Shown here in pieces: positions 17,179 through 25,075 of a DNA stretch of 64,000 nucleotides (position 1 is its first letter; each line of letters begins with the position of its first letter). A model generated the notes under the pieces. That model did not search any database. It was not told where the DNA came from and saw nothing but the letters and a program-made list of their open reading frames with translations. Location of the stretch: positions 1 to 64,000 of the forward strand of contig NZ_CADIJM010000010.1 in NCBI RefSeq assembly GCF_902859585.1, read 5' to 3'. A program made the position numbers and the translations under genes. Source of the stretch: Achromobacter animicus. Lineage in GTDB: Bacteria > Pseudomonadota > Gammaproteobacteria > Burkholderiales > Burkholderiaceae_B.

Positions 17179-18117
17179 GTGACCGTGACAGTGAGCGCTT
17201 CGCAACAATCCCCCGCCGATCTCAGTGACATCGTCTTCACCGACTGGGTCGAACGCTGGCTGCCGAAGTCGTGGCGGCCCTACGCGCGGCTGTGCCGCCT
17301 GGATCGCCCCATCGGCACCTGGCTGACCCTGCTGCCGGCCATTGCCGCGCTGGTCCAGGCCGCGGGCGGCCTGCCTGACCTGCAACGCCTTATCGTCTTC
17401 TCGCTGGGCGCCCTGCTGATGCGCGGCATCGGCTGCACCGTCAACGACATGTGCGACCGCGACTTCGACAAGCACGTCGAGCGCACGCGCTTCCGTCCGC
17501 TGACCAGCGGCCAGTTGTCGATGAAGAACGCCGTGTGGTTCCTGCTGGGCCAGTTGCTGGTGTGCGGGTCGCTGCTGTTCTTTCTGAACGACATGAGCCG
17601 CTGGCTGGCCGTGGCCGTGCTGCCCTTCGTCTTCATCTATCCGTTGTGCAAGCGCGTCACTTACTGGCCGCAGGTCGTGCTGGGCATCTGCTTCAACTGG
17701 GGCATGCTGATGGCCTGGTCGGACACGCAGAACCACGTGCCGCTCGCCGCCATCGCCATGTGGCTGGGCGCGGTGCTGTGGCAGGTGGGCTACGACAGCA
17801 TCTATGCCTACGTCGACGTGCGCGACGACCGCAGCGTCGGCCTGCACTCGACCGCGATGCGCTTCGGCGACCAGGGCAAGCTCTGGATTGGCGGGTTCTA
17901 CGCAGGCACCGTGCTGCTGTGGGCCTGGGGCGGTTATGCCATCGGCCTGTCGTGGGCCTATCAGGTCGGCATGGTCGCCGTGGCCGCGCATCTGGCTTGG
18001 CAGTTGAAGGTGTTCGACATCCAGCATCCCCACCGCAATTTCATGCTGTTCCGCGCCAACCTGTGGCTGGGCGCATTGCTGGTTGCCGCGGCATTGGCGG
18101 GCACGTTGATCCGCTGA
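17179..18117 (+). CDS. ubiA: 4-hydroxybenzoate polyprenyltransferase
   Basis: 312-residue integral-membrane prenyltransferase that attaches the polyprenyl chain to 4-hydroxybenzoate in ubiquinone synthesis. Both Asp-rich motifs are present: NDMCDRDFD followed by ERTRFRPL, and YVDVRDDRSVG. About eight transmembrane helices follow an N-terminal RLDRPIGTWLTLLP motif typical of UbiA. The start is GTG at 17179; two in-frame GTGs follow within five codons, so the exact start is uncertain by a few residues. Confidence 0.95.
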   Translation: MTVTVSASQQSPADLSDIVFTDWVERWLPKSWRPYARLCRLDRPIGTWLTLLPAIAALVQAAGGLPDLQRLIVFSLGALLMRGIGCTVNDMCDRDFDKHVERTRFRPLTSGQLSMKNAVWFLLGQLLVCGSLLFFLNDMSRWLAVAVLPFVFIYPLCKRVTYWPQVVLGICFNWGMLMAWSDTQNHVPLAAIAMWLGAVLWQVGYDSIYAYVDVRDDRSVGLHSTAMRFGDQGKLWIGGFYAGTVLLWAWGGYAIGLSWAYQVGMVAVAAHLAWQLKVFDIQHPHRNFMLFRANLWLGALLVAAALAGTLIR

Positions 18118-18166
18118 TGCGGCGCGGTTGAAGCGGCGCGGAAGCGCGACATGGCGACGTCTGCGC

Positions 18167-18283
18167 GTCCCGCGCTTTCGAGCCGCGCTTTTGGGCCGCA
18201 CCTTTGGGCCGCACCTTTGGGCCGCACTTCCGGGCGGCACTTTCGAGCGGTATTTTCGGGCGGTACTTTCAGGCCGTGCATTT
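18167..18283. repeat. nine tandem copies of a 13-bp repeat between ubiA and the DUF1090 gene
   Basis: Nine contiguous 13-bp units fill this span; the consensus is GGGCCGCACTTTC. The units at 18193 and 18206 are identical and the others differ at one to five positions. Thirteen is not a multiple of three, and reading frames through the array yield only Arg/Gly/Phe-rich nonsense, so it is intergenic. It ends 60 bp before the DUF1090 start and could affect its promoter or leader. Confidence 0.8.
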
Positions 18284-18342
18284 GCGGGATTGACGGCCTC
18301 AGGCGATTATGGGCCTTCCGCCCCACGTCACGGAGTCACCGC

Positions 18343-18747
18343 ATGCCTGCAATGATCAAATCCCTGACCACCGCCGCCGCCGTGTGCGCCCTCTTCGCCA
18401 CGCTGCCCGCACAAGCCGCCACCGATTGCGCGCCGCTGCGCGGTTGCGCGGCCAAGTTCTGCCACATCGAAAACGACATCGCCGCCGCGCAGGCGCAGAA
18501 CAACTCGCGCCGCGAGGCGGGCCTGCGCAAGGCGTTGTCCGAAGCCAAGGCAAGCTGCACCGACAGCCGCCTGCAATCGCAGCGCGAGGCCGACGTGCGC
18601 GAAAAGCAATCCAAAGTGGCCGAACGCCAGCAAGAGCTGACAGAGGCGAAAGCCAAGGGCAAGCAGGACAAGATCGACAAGGCCCAACGCAAGCTTGAAG
18701 AAGCGCAGGCCGAATACAACGACGCGTTGGCCGACCTGAACCGCTGA
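18343..18747 (+). CDS. DUF1090 family periplasmic protein (YqjC-like)
   Basis: 134 residues from the ATG at 18343, seven bases after a GGAG. A signal peptide (cut near AQA-AT) is followed by CAPLRGCAAKFCHIENDI and a long charged coiled coil rich in Glu, Ala, Lys and Gln, the pattern of DUF1090 proteins. These are small periplasmic proteins of unknown function. The array of 13-bp repeats lies immediately upstream. The predicted coil covers about residues 50-130. Confidence 0.85.
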   Translation: MPAMIKSLTTAAAVCALFATLPAQAATDCAPLRGCAAKFCHIENDIAAAQAQNNSRREAGLRKALSEAKASCTDSRLQSQREADVREKQSKVAERQQELTEAKAKGKQDKIDKAQRKLEEAQAEYNDALADLNR

Positions 18748-19146
18748 CCTGACGTGGCCGCGAGCCAGGGCGTCGCGCGCGCTGGCCGCCGCTTATCTCC
18801 CACTCTCCTGCGGCCGCCCCCTCGCCGCGCCCCTCCGATGTCCGCCTCTGCCTGCCCCGAGCCGGCCGCGCGCCCACTCCTCCAGTCGCCCTCCCATTCA
18901 CCGTCGAGCCGACCTCCAAGGCCCGGATATCTGACGCGTCATGCAATGGAAATATCGCCACCCATGGCGCCAACATGGACAATCCAAACCGATTAGCCAT
19001 GATTTTGGAAAGATGTTTTCAGGTAATAAGGGTTTATCCCAGGGTTGTTTAGGCACAGAATGCCTCTCATCGGGACACAGCAAGCGAGCCCCAGGCAGTC
19101 AGGCCTGGGGCTCGAATCCCAAGCTCACAAGACTCGGAGGTCTGCC
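18748..19146. promoter_or_regulatory. 399-bp intergenic region with a perfect 12-bp-stem hairpin before the DUF4148 gene
   Basis: I see no gene here. The first half is very C-rich. Near the end a perfect inverted repeat with 12-bp arms (19085-19096 and 19103-19114) and a 6-base loop lies 32 bp before the DUF4148 start. There is no T run after it, so it is more likely a 5' leader structure than a terminator. An AT-richer stretch around 18990-19040 is the likely promoter zone. Confidence 0.5.
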
Positions 19147-19542
19147 ATGAAAACCCTTGCTACCGCACTGATGCTGTCCATGTCCGTTCTGGCTGCCGGC
19201 GCTCAAGCCGCCGAAGCCGACCAAGCCCCCACCCGCGCTCAGGTTCAAGCCGAGCTGCAACAAGCCAAGGTTTCGGGCCAATACACGTTCGGCGAAGAAG
19301 GCTACCCCGCCCCCATCGCTCAACACTCCAGCCTGACCTCGCAGCAAGTTCAAGCCGATCTGGCCCAGGCCAAGAACGCCGGCCAAGTCACCTTCGGCAA
19401 CATGGACTACCCGCCCGTCGCCGCCTCGGCCTCCGCCACGTCGCTGAGCCGCGCCCAAGTCGAATCGCAACTGGCACAAGCCAAGACCGAAGGCCTGGTG
19501 ACCTTCGGCAACCTGGACTATCCCCCCCACCTGGGCAGCTGA
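19147..19542 (+). CDS. DUF4148 secreted protein with three internal repeats
   Basis: 131 residues starting at the ATG after CGGAGG. A signal peptide ends at AQA-AE. The mature part consists of three copies of a roughly 26-residue unit with the pattern [ST]-x-x-Q-V-x-x-x-L-x-Q-A-K, then G-x-x-T-F-G, ending in YP or YPP. This is the DUF4148 motif, usually present once or twice in small exported proteins of Bordetella and Burkholderia relatives. The function is unknown. It is related to the tandem trio at 26.8-27.9 kb but longer and single-copy. Confidence 0.87.
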   Translation: MKTLATALMLSMSVLAAGAQAAEADQAPTRAQVQAELQQAKVSGQYTFGEEGYPAPIAQHSSLTSQQVQADLAQAKNAGQVTFGNMDYPPVAASASATSLSRAQVESQLAQAKTEGLVTFGNLDYPPHLGS

Positions 19543-19579
19543 TCCACGGGCCACGCCGGCCGTGAATCGCTACCAGGCA

Positions 19580-19609
19580 GCCCTCTGGCCACAAGCCAGA
19601 GGGCTTTTT
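19580..19609 (+). terminator. strong rho-independent terminator after the DUF4148 gene
   Basis: A perfect 10-bp stem GCCCTCTGGC/GCCAGAGGGC with loop CACAA (19580-19604) is followed by five T. It lies 37 bp after the stop codon. Confidence 0.9.
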
Positions 19610-19745
19610 CTTTGACGCTTCGACCACTTCAACGGTCATATCGACGTGACTTGAAGCCGATTCGACGGTTTAGCCGCTACAAATCGACAGCACTCCCGCA
19701 TAGGATGGGGCCACTTCCCTTCCCTCTCATTGCAGGAGCCGCACC

Positions 19746-20864
19746 ATGTCCACGCACACCAAGCCCATCGTTCTGCTGGGCGCCGGAAAAATCGGTTTTG
19801 CGATCGCGCTGATGCTGGAACGCAGCGGCGATTATTCCGTCCTCGTCGCGGACCAGGACGCCAGCAGGCTGGCCGTGCTTGCCGAACTGGGCTGCGAGAC
19901 GCGCCAGGTCAGCGACGATGCCGGCGTGGCCCGCTGCATCGAAGGCGCCTACGCGGTGGTCAATGCGTTGCCCTTTCATCGCGCGATTGCGGTGGCGGGC
20001 TTGTGCGCCAAGGCCGGCGTACATTATTTCGACCTGACCGAAGACGTGGCCAGCACGCACGCGATCCAGGCGCTGGCCCATGACACCGGCGGCGTGCTGA
20101 TGCCGCAATGCGGTCTGGCGCCCGGCTTCATCGGCATCGTCGGCAACGCGCTGGCGCGCCGCTTCGACACCTTGCTCGATCTGCGCATGCGCGTCGGCGC
20201 ACTGCCGCGCTATCCGTCCAACAGCCTGCGCTACAACCTGACTTGGAGCACCGAAGGGCTGATCAACGAATACTGCAATCCGTGCGAGGCGATCGTGGAC
20301 GGCCAACTGTCCAGCGTGCCCGCACTGGAAGGCTACGAAACCTTTGCGCTGGACGGCGTGGAGTACGAAGCCTTCAACACCTCCGGCGGCCTGGGCACCT
20401 TGCCCGCGACGCTGCTGGGCCGCGCGCGCAACGTCGATTACAAGTCAGTGCGCTATCCCGGCCATTGCAACATCATGAAGCTGCTGCTCAATGACCTGCG
20501 CCTGCGCGACCGCCGCGACCTGCTCAAGGACATCTTCGAATCGGCCATCCCCACTACCGAACAGGACGTAATCGTGATCCAGGCATCGGCGTCCGGCTAC
20601 CGCCACGGCCGTCTGGAAGAAGAGTCGTATCCGATTCGTGTCTTCGGCGCGGAAGTCGACGGCCACCGCCTGAGCGCAATCCAGTTGTCCACGGCCGCAG
20701 GCATTTGCGCGGCCCTAGATCTGGTGGCGCACGGCGTTCTGCCGCAGCAGGGCTTCGTGGGGCAAGAGGCGATTGGCCTTGAGGCATTGCTCAACAACCG
20801 ATTCGGCCGCATTTACGCGGGCAAACCGCTGGCGCTGGCCGGGTGCGCGGTGGCCGATCGCTGA
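19746..20864 (+). CDS. saccharopine dehydrogenase family protein
   Basis: 372-residue oxidoreductase. The N-terminal Rossmann motif is VLLGAGKIGFAIA, followed by VVNALPFH, and then HYFDLTED, which is typical of the saccharopine dehydrogenase/LYS9 group. The conserved MPQCGLAPGFIGI comes next. The C-terminal half matches the family's substrate domain. These enzymes act on imino acids formed from lysine, aminoadipate or similar amino acids using NAD(P); the actual substrate here is unknown. It stands alone, convergent with glcC. Confidence 0.85.
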   Translation: MSTHTKPIVLLGAGKIGFAIALMLERSGDYSVLVADQDASRLAVLAELGCETRQVSDDAGVARCIEGAYAVVNALPFHRAIAVAGLCAKAGVHYFDLTEDVASTHAIQALAHDTGGVLMPQCGLAPGFIGIVGNALARRFDTLLDLRMRVGALPRYPSNSLRYNLTWSTEGLINEYCNPCEAIVDGQLSSVPALEGYETFALDGVEYEAFNTSGGLGTLPATLLGRARNVDYKSVRYPGHCNIMKLLLNDLRLRDRRDLLKDIFESAIPTTEQDVIVIQASASGYRHGRLEEESYPIRVFGAEVDGHRLSAIQLSTAAGICAALDLVAHGVLPQQGFVGQEAIGLEALLNNRFGRIYAGKPLALAGCAVADR

Positions 20865-20918
20865 GGCCGTCATCACCGCCGTCATCACAGCCGGCATCGT
20901 CGCTGCCAGCGCGCGGCG

Positions 20919-21683
20919 CTACGTCCAGCCTTCCAGACGCAGCGTCGCGCGCACCAGGCGCTGCTCTTCCTGCTCGATATCCGACAGGCTCTGGCGCACG
21001 CTGTCCACATGATCGGCCGCGGCTTTGCGCGCCTGCTCTGGCTGGCGCCCGATCACCGCATTGAACAGCCGCGTGTGCTGGCGGTCGATCTGGCGCTTCT
21101 CGGGCTCGCGGTGGTACAGGTTGTTCACGCACGCGAACACCGATCCCAGCAGCAGATCCGTCAGCGATTGCAGCGTATGCACCAGCACAGGGTTGTGCGA
21201 GGCCTCGCAGATCGCCAGATGAAAGGCGTGGTCCAGATGCGCGTGGGTGGCGGTGTCAGTGGCGACGCCCTGCGCGGACACCATCTCGTCATACCGGCGC
21301 CGGATCATGATGAAATCCGCTTCGGTCCCGCGGATGGCTGCCAGCCGCGCCGATTCGGCCTCCAGCAGCGACCGCACTTCAAGCAGGTCATACAGCGTGC
21401 GCGGCTGCGAATTGAACAGGTGCATCAGCGGCCCGGCGTCCACGTTCGAGATGCGCGCGACGAACGAGCCCTTGCCCTGCGCCGTGTGAATGATCTCGCG
21501 GGCGCGCAGCAGCTTCAGGCCCTCGCGTAACGCCGTGCGCGATACGCCCAGCTTTTCGGTCAGGCGCCGCTCGGACGGCAGGGCCTGGCCCGCCTTGAGG
21601 ACGCCGTCCAGAATCAGACGCTCGATCCGTTCGGCGACTTCATCGGCCACCTGACGGGGCTTTTCTTCAGTTTCCGCGTGCAT
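20919..21683 (-). CDS. glcC: FadR/GntR-family regulator, GlcC-like
   Basis: 254 residues from the ATG at 21683; upstream in-frame sequence looks non-coding and contains an operator. The winged helix carries the GntR signature ALPSERRLTEKLGVSRTALREGLKLLRAREII. It is followed by an all-helical FCD ligand domain with conserved metal-site residues (Asp/His in HLDHAFHLAICEASHN and the later QHTRLFNAV). Placement divergent from malate synthase G supports a role as glycolate/glyoxylate-responsive regulator. Two identical palindromes in the intergenic region are likely its operators. Confidence 0.85.
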   Translation of the reverse strand: MHAETEEKPRQVADEVAERIERLILDGVLKAGQALPSERRLTEKLGVSRTALREGLKLLRAREIIHTAQGKGSFVARISNVDAGPLMHLFNSQPRTLYDLLEVRSLLEAESARLAAIRGTEADFIMIRRRYDEMVSAQGVATDTATHAHLDHAFHLAICEASHNPVLVHTLQSLTDLLLGSVFACVNNLYHREPEKRQIDRQHTRLFNAVIGRQPEQARKAAADHVDSVRQSLSDIEQEEQRLVRATLRLEGWT

Positions 21684-21700
21684 GCATTCTCCGCGACCAG

Positions 21701-21711
21701 TGGTATGACCA
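21701..21711. promoter_or_regulatory. GntR/FadR-type operator (glcC-proximal)
   Basis: The 11-mer TGGTATGACCA matches the TGGTNNNACCA inverted repeat typical of FadR-subfamily regulators. It lies 17 bp upstream of the glcC start and is identical to a second copy before glcB. Confidence 0.7.
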
Positions 21712-21807
21712 TGCGCCGTCGGCGCTCTCGCGGATCGGCCTTGCCTTGGTAAGTGGCTGATATCAAACCATAAAAATTGATGATCCGCCCGGGGTGCACC
21801 GCACAAA

Positions 21808-21820
21808 CTGGTATGACCAG
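21808..21820. promoter_or_regulatory. GntR/FadR-type operator (glcB-proximal)
   Basis: CTGGTATGACCAG contains the same TGGTATGACCA core as the glcC-proximal site, with one more symmetric base pair on each side. It lies 101 bp before the glcB start. The two sites are 108 bp apart, which would allow looping. Confidence 0.7.
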
Positions 21821-21921
21821 CGGGTTTCCGTATGGACATCGGCGCGGTCGCGGACGATGATGTCAGCACCCCTCACCCGGCGCGCCGCGCCGGTCAGCCT
21901 GACTCAACGCCAGAGAACCGC

Positions 21922-24096
21922 ATGACTCAACGCATCCAGCACCACGGCCTGCAAGTGGCGGCCAATCTCAGTCAATTCATTGAACAGGAAGCGCTGCCCG
22001 GTTCCGGCCTGGAGGCCGACGACTTCTGGCAAGGCTTCGCGGCCCTGGTGCACGATCTGGCGCCGAAGAACCGGGCCTTGCTCGCCGAACGCGATCGCCT
22101 GCAGGCAGAACTCGATGCCTGGCATCGCGCCCATCCCGGTCCCATCACGGATCCCGCCGCCTACCGCAAGTTCCTCGAAGGCATCGGCTACCTGCTGCCG
22201 CAGCCTGCCACCGTGCGCGCCACCACCGACAACGTGGACACCGAGATCTCGCAGCAGGCCGGCCCGCAGCTCGTCGTGCCGATGTCCAATCCGCGTTATG
22301 CGCTGAACGCCGCCAACGCGCGCTGGGGCAGCCTGTACGACGCCCTCTACGGCACCGACGCCATCCCTGCCACGCCCGGCGACACGGGCCGCGGCTACAA
22401 CCCGGAACGTGGCGCCGCCGTCATCGCCCGCGCGCGCAGCTTCCTGGACACCGCGGCGCCGCTCGCGCAGGGCTCGCATGCGGATGCCAGGGGCTACACG
22501 GTCGAAGGCGGCCAGCTTCGCGTGGCGCTTGCCACCGGCGCGACCGGACTGAAGACGGGCACGCAATTCGTCGGCTACCAAGGCGACGCGTCCGCTCCCA
22601 CGGCGATCCTGCTCAAGAACAACGGCCTGCATTTCGAAATCCAGATCGACCGCGCCAGCACCATCGGCGCCACCGATGCGGCGGGTGTGAAAGACGTGGT
22701 GGTCGAAGCCGCGCTCACCACGATCATGGACTGCGAAGACTCGGTCGCGGCCGTCGACGGCGACGACAAGGTGCAGATCTACCGCAACTGGCTGGGCCTG
22801 ATGAAGGGCGACCTGACCGAGGACGTCACCAAGGGCGGCAAGACCTTCACCCGCAAGCTCAACGCCGACCGCAACTACACGCGGCCGGACGGCTCGGCGC
22901 TGACGCTGCATGGCCGCTCGCTCATGTTCGTGCGCAACGTGGGTCACCTGATGACCAACCCGGCCGTGCTGGATCGCGAAGGCCAGGAAATCCCCGAAGG
23001 CATTCTCGACGCCGTCGTCACCAGCCTGGCCGCGGTGCAGGACCGCAAGCACAAGCTCAATTCGCGCACGGGCTCCGTCTACATCGTGAAGCCCAAGATG
23101 CACGGCCCCGCCGAAGCCGCATTCGCCAGCGAACTCTTCGACCGCGTCGAAGACCTGATCCGCGTGCCGCGCAACACGCTGAAGATGGGCATCATGGACG
23201 AAGAGCGCCGCACCAGCGTCAACCTCAAGGCCTGCATCGAAGCTGCCGCCTCACGCGTCGCCTTCATCAACACCGGCTTTCTGGACCGCACCGGCGATGA
23301 GATGCACTCCGGCATGGAAGCCGGTCCCATGCTGCGCAAGGGCGACATGAAGTCCAGCGCGTGGATCACCGCTTACGAACGCAACAACGTGCTGGTGGGC
23401 CTGGACGCCGGCCTGCGCGGCCGCGCCCAGATCGGCAAGGGCATGTGGGCCATGCCCGACCTGATGGCCGCCATGCTCGAACAAAAGATCGCGCATCCCA
23501 AGGCCGGCGCCAATACCGCCTGGGTGCCTTCGCCCACCGCTGCCACGCTGCATGCGCTGCATTACCACCAGGTCGACGTGCAAGCGGTCCAGCAGGAACT
23601 CGAACGCACGAAGCTGGACAGCGTGCGCGACGACCTGCTCAATGGCCTGCTCACGGTGCCGGTCGGCGATCCCACCAAATGGTCCGCTGCCGACATCCAG
23701 CAGGAACTGGACAACAACGTGCAAGGCATTCTCGGTTACGTGGTGCGGTGGATCGACCAGGGCGTGGGCTGCTCGAAGGTGCCCGATATCCACAACGTGG
23801 GGCTGATGGAAGACCGCGCCACGCTGCGCATTTCCAGCCAGCACATCGCCAACTGGCTGCGTCACGGCATCACGAACCGCGATCAGGTCACCGAGACCTT
23901 CAAACGCATGGCCAAGGTCGTCGACGGCCAGAACGCGGGCGACCCGCTCTACCAGCCGATGGCCGGCAACTTCGACACCTCGCTGGCATTCAAGGCCGCG
24001 TGCGCCCTGGTGTTCGAAGGCCTGACCCAGCCCAACGGCTACACCGAGCCGCTGCTGCACAAGTACCGCCTGGAGTACAAGGCGGCGCGCGCCTGA
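21922..24096 (+). CDS. glcB: malate synthase G
   Basis: 724 residues, essentially the length of E. coli GlcB, from the ATG at 21922 rather than the in-frame ATG 30 codons upstream that would run through the operator. Recognisable stretches are [37 protein letters not shown], and [18 protein letters not shown] with the catalytic Arg. NLAN-type residues are replaced by [20 protein letters not shown] with the metal-binding Glu/Asp pair. It condenses glyoxylate with acetyl-CoA to malate in the glyoxylate/glycolate pathway. Probably controlled by the divergent GlcC. Confidence 0.96.
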   Translation: MTQRIQHHGLQVAANLSQFIEQEALPGSGLEADDFWQGFAALVHDLAPKNRALLAERDRLQAELDAWHRAHPGPITDPAAYRKFLEGIGYLLPQPATVRATTDNVDTEISQQAGPQLVVPMSNPRYALNAANARWGSLYDALYGTDAIPATPGDTGRGYNPERGAAVIARARSFLDTAAPLAQGSHADARGYTVEGGQLRVALATGATGLKTGTQFVGYQGDASAPTAILLKNNGLHFEIQIDRASTIGATDAAGVKDVVVEAALTTIMDCEDSVAAVDGDDKVQIYRNWLGLMKGDLTEDVTKGGKTFTRKLNADRNYTRPDGSALTLHGRSLMFVRNVGHLMTNPAVLDREGQEIPEGILDAVVTSLAAVQDRKHKLNSRTGSVYIVKPKMHGPAEAAFASELFDRVEDLIRVPRNTLKMGIMDEERRTSVNLKACIEAAASRVAFINTGFLDRTGDEMHSGMEAGPMLRKGDMKSSAWITAYERNNVLVGLDAGLRGRAQIGKGMWAMPDLMAAMLEQKIAHPKAGANTAWVPSPTAATLHALHYHQVDVQAVQQELERTKLDSVRDDLLNGLLTVPVGDPTKWSAADIQQELDNNVQGILGYVVRWIDQGVGCSKVPDIHNVGLMEDRATLRISSQHIANWLRHGITNRDQVTETFKRMAKVVDGQNAGDPLYQPMAGNFDTSLAFKAACALVFEGLTQPNGYTEPLLHKYRLEYKAARA

Positions 24097-24119
24097 TTTA
24101 GCGCCCCGCTTGACCAAAG

Positions 24120-24148
24120 CCGGACGGCAATGCCGTCCGGTTTTTTTT
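24120..24148 (+). terminator. rho-independent terminator of glcB
   Basis: The inverted repeat CCGGACGGC/GCCGTCCGG around a 3-base loop (24120-24140) is followed by eight T. It starts 24 bp after the glcB stop. Confidence 0.92.
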
Positions 24149-24223
24149 CGGGTCTGAATTTGCATCTGGGCGGGGGGTGTCTTGCTGCCTCATCCCTCCC
24201 CGATTAAAAACCCCTTGTTTTTC

Positions 24224-24235
24224 GCACGATCGTGC
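24224..24235. promoter_or_regulatory. TetR operator, upstream of its own gene
   Basis: The perfect 12-bp palindrome GCACGATCGTGC, preceded by TTTTC, lies 12 bp before the TetR start codon. A near-identical site recurs at 24911. It likely overlaps the promoter and gives autoregulation. Confidence 0.7.
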
Positions 24236-24247
24236 TAAATTTCGGCC

Positions 24248-24865
24248 ATGACAGCAAAAACCGAGAAAAGCGAACTCACCTTCGCGGCCATCGTGAACAC
24301 GGCGCTCGACATGGCCGCCGCGCAAGGCATGGAAAGCCTCTCGCTGGGCCAGGTCGCCAAACGGCTCGGCATCAGCAAGAGCGGCGTCTTCTCGCGCGTC
24401 GGCTCGCTCGAAGCCCTGCAGCAGGCGGTGCTGGACGAATACGACAGGCGCTTCGTTGAAGCGGTCTTCACGCCGGCCATGGCCTATCCGCGCGGCTTGC
24501 CGCGCCTGAACGCGCTGGTGTCGTTGTGGATCGACCGCGCCAGCAATGTCGAAACGCTGACCGGCTGCATCTACGTGGCCGGCGCGTTTGAATATGACGA
24601 TGTCGACTCGCCGCTGCGCTCCGTGCTGGAACACAACCTGAAGCGCTGGCGCGCCGCGATGGTGCGCACGGTGAACCAGGCGCTCGAAGCCGGCCACTTG
24701 CGCCCCGACACGGACCCGCAACAGCTCGTGTTCGAGGTCTACAGCCTGATGATCGGCCTGATGCACGACGCCCGGTTCCTACGTGACCCGAAGGCGCACG
24801 AGCGCGTGAAGGCCGGCTACGAGCGTCTTATCTCCACGTATCGCAGCTTCAAGTACATCGAGTAA
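24248..24865 (+). CDS. TetR/AcrR family regulator
   Basis: 205 residues. The N-terminal helix-turn-helix reads LGQVAKRLGISKSGVFSRVGSLEALQQAVLDEY, the regular TetR pattern. The remainder is a helical ligand domain ending in YERLISTYRSFKYIE. A 12-bp palindrome just before its start and a nearly identical one just after its stop, ahead of a small ORF and a cysteine hydrolase, suggest it represses both itself and that downstream pair. The inducer is unknown. Confidence 0.87.
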   Translation: MTAKTEKSELTFAAIVNTALDMAAAQGMESLSLGQVAKRLGISKSGVFSRVGSLEALQQAVLDEYDRRFVEAVFTPAMAYPRGLPRLNALVSLWIDRASNVETLTGCIYVAGAFEYDDVDSPLRSVLEHNLKRWRAAMVRTVNQALEAGHLRPDTDPQQLVFEVYSLMIGLMHDARFLRDPKAHERVKAGYERLISTYRSFKYIE

Positions 24866-24873
24866 TCCCCCCG

Positions 24874-24900
24874 AGCCGGCGTTGTGCCGGCTTTACTTTC
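24874..24900 (+). terminator. weak rho-independent terminator after TetR gene
   Basis: The stem AGCCGGC/GCCGGCT with loop GTTGT (24874-24892) is followed by TTACTTTC. It separates the TetR gene from the second operator. Confidence 0.55.
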
Positions 24901-24910
24901 GCTTAATTTC

Positions 24911-24922
24911 GCACGACCGTGC
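24911..24922. promoter_or_regulatory. TetR operator, upstream of small ORF and cysteine hydrolase
   Basis: GCACGACCGTGC lies within the longer near-palindrome TTCGCACGACCGTGCGAA (24908-24925). It differs from the first site by one central base and lies 21 bp before the small ORF start. Confidence 0.7.
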
Positions 24923-24943
24923 GAATATTGACAGGAGCAGGCC

Positions 24944-25057
24944 ATGTGGATTCTTATTCCGTTAGGCGCGTTAGGCGTATCGTCCATCCTTTGGCGCCAA
25001 TGGCGCTTGCTGTTGCGCCAGTTGCCCGACCGCGCCGAACACCTCGTGCTGTTCTAA
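24944..25057 (+). CDS. 37-residue small membrane protein, unrecognised
   Basis: This short frame opens at an ATG with a good AGGAG six bases upstream. It encodes a hydrophobic start (WILIPLGALGVSSILW) followed by a basic tail rich in Arg and Leu and ending EHLVLF. The layout predicts one membrane helix with a cytoplasmic basic tail. It lies 21 bp after the TetR operator and 18 bp before the hydrolase start, so it is probably the first cistron of that unit. I know no family for it. Confidence 0.55.
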   Translation: MWILIPLGALGVSSILWRQWRLLLRQLPDRAEHLVLF

Positions 25058-25075
25058 GACCCCGCCCCCCCCACC

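Noticed and set aside
18167-18283. Possible CRISPR array
   Set aside because: The 13-bp units are directly abutting with no spacers and no cas genes are nearby.
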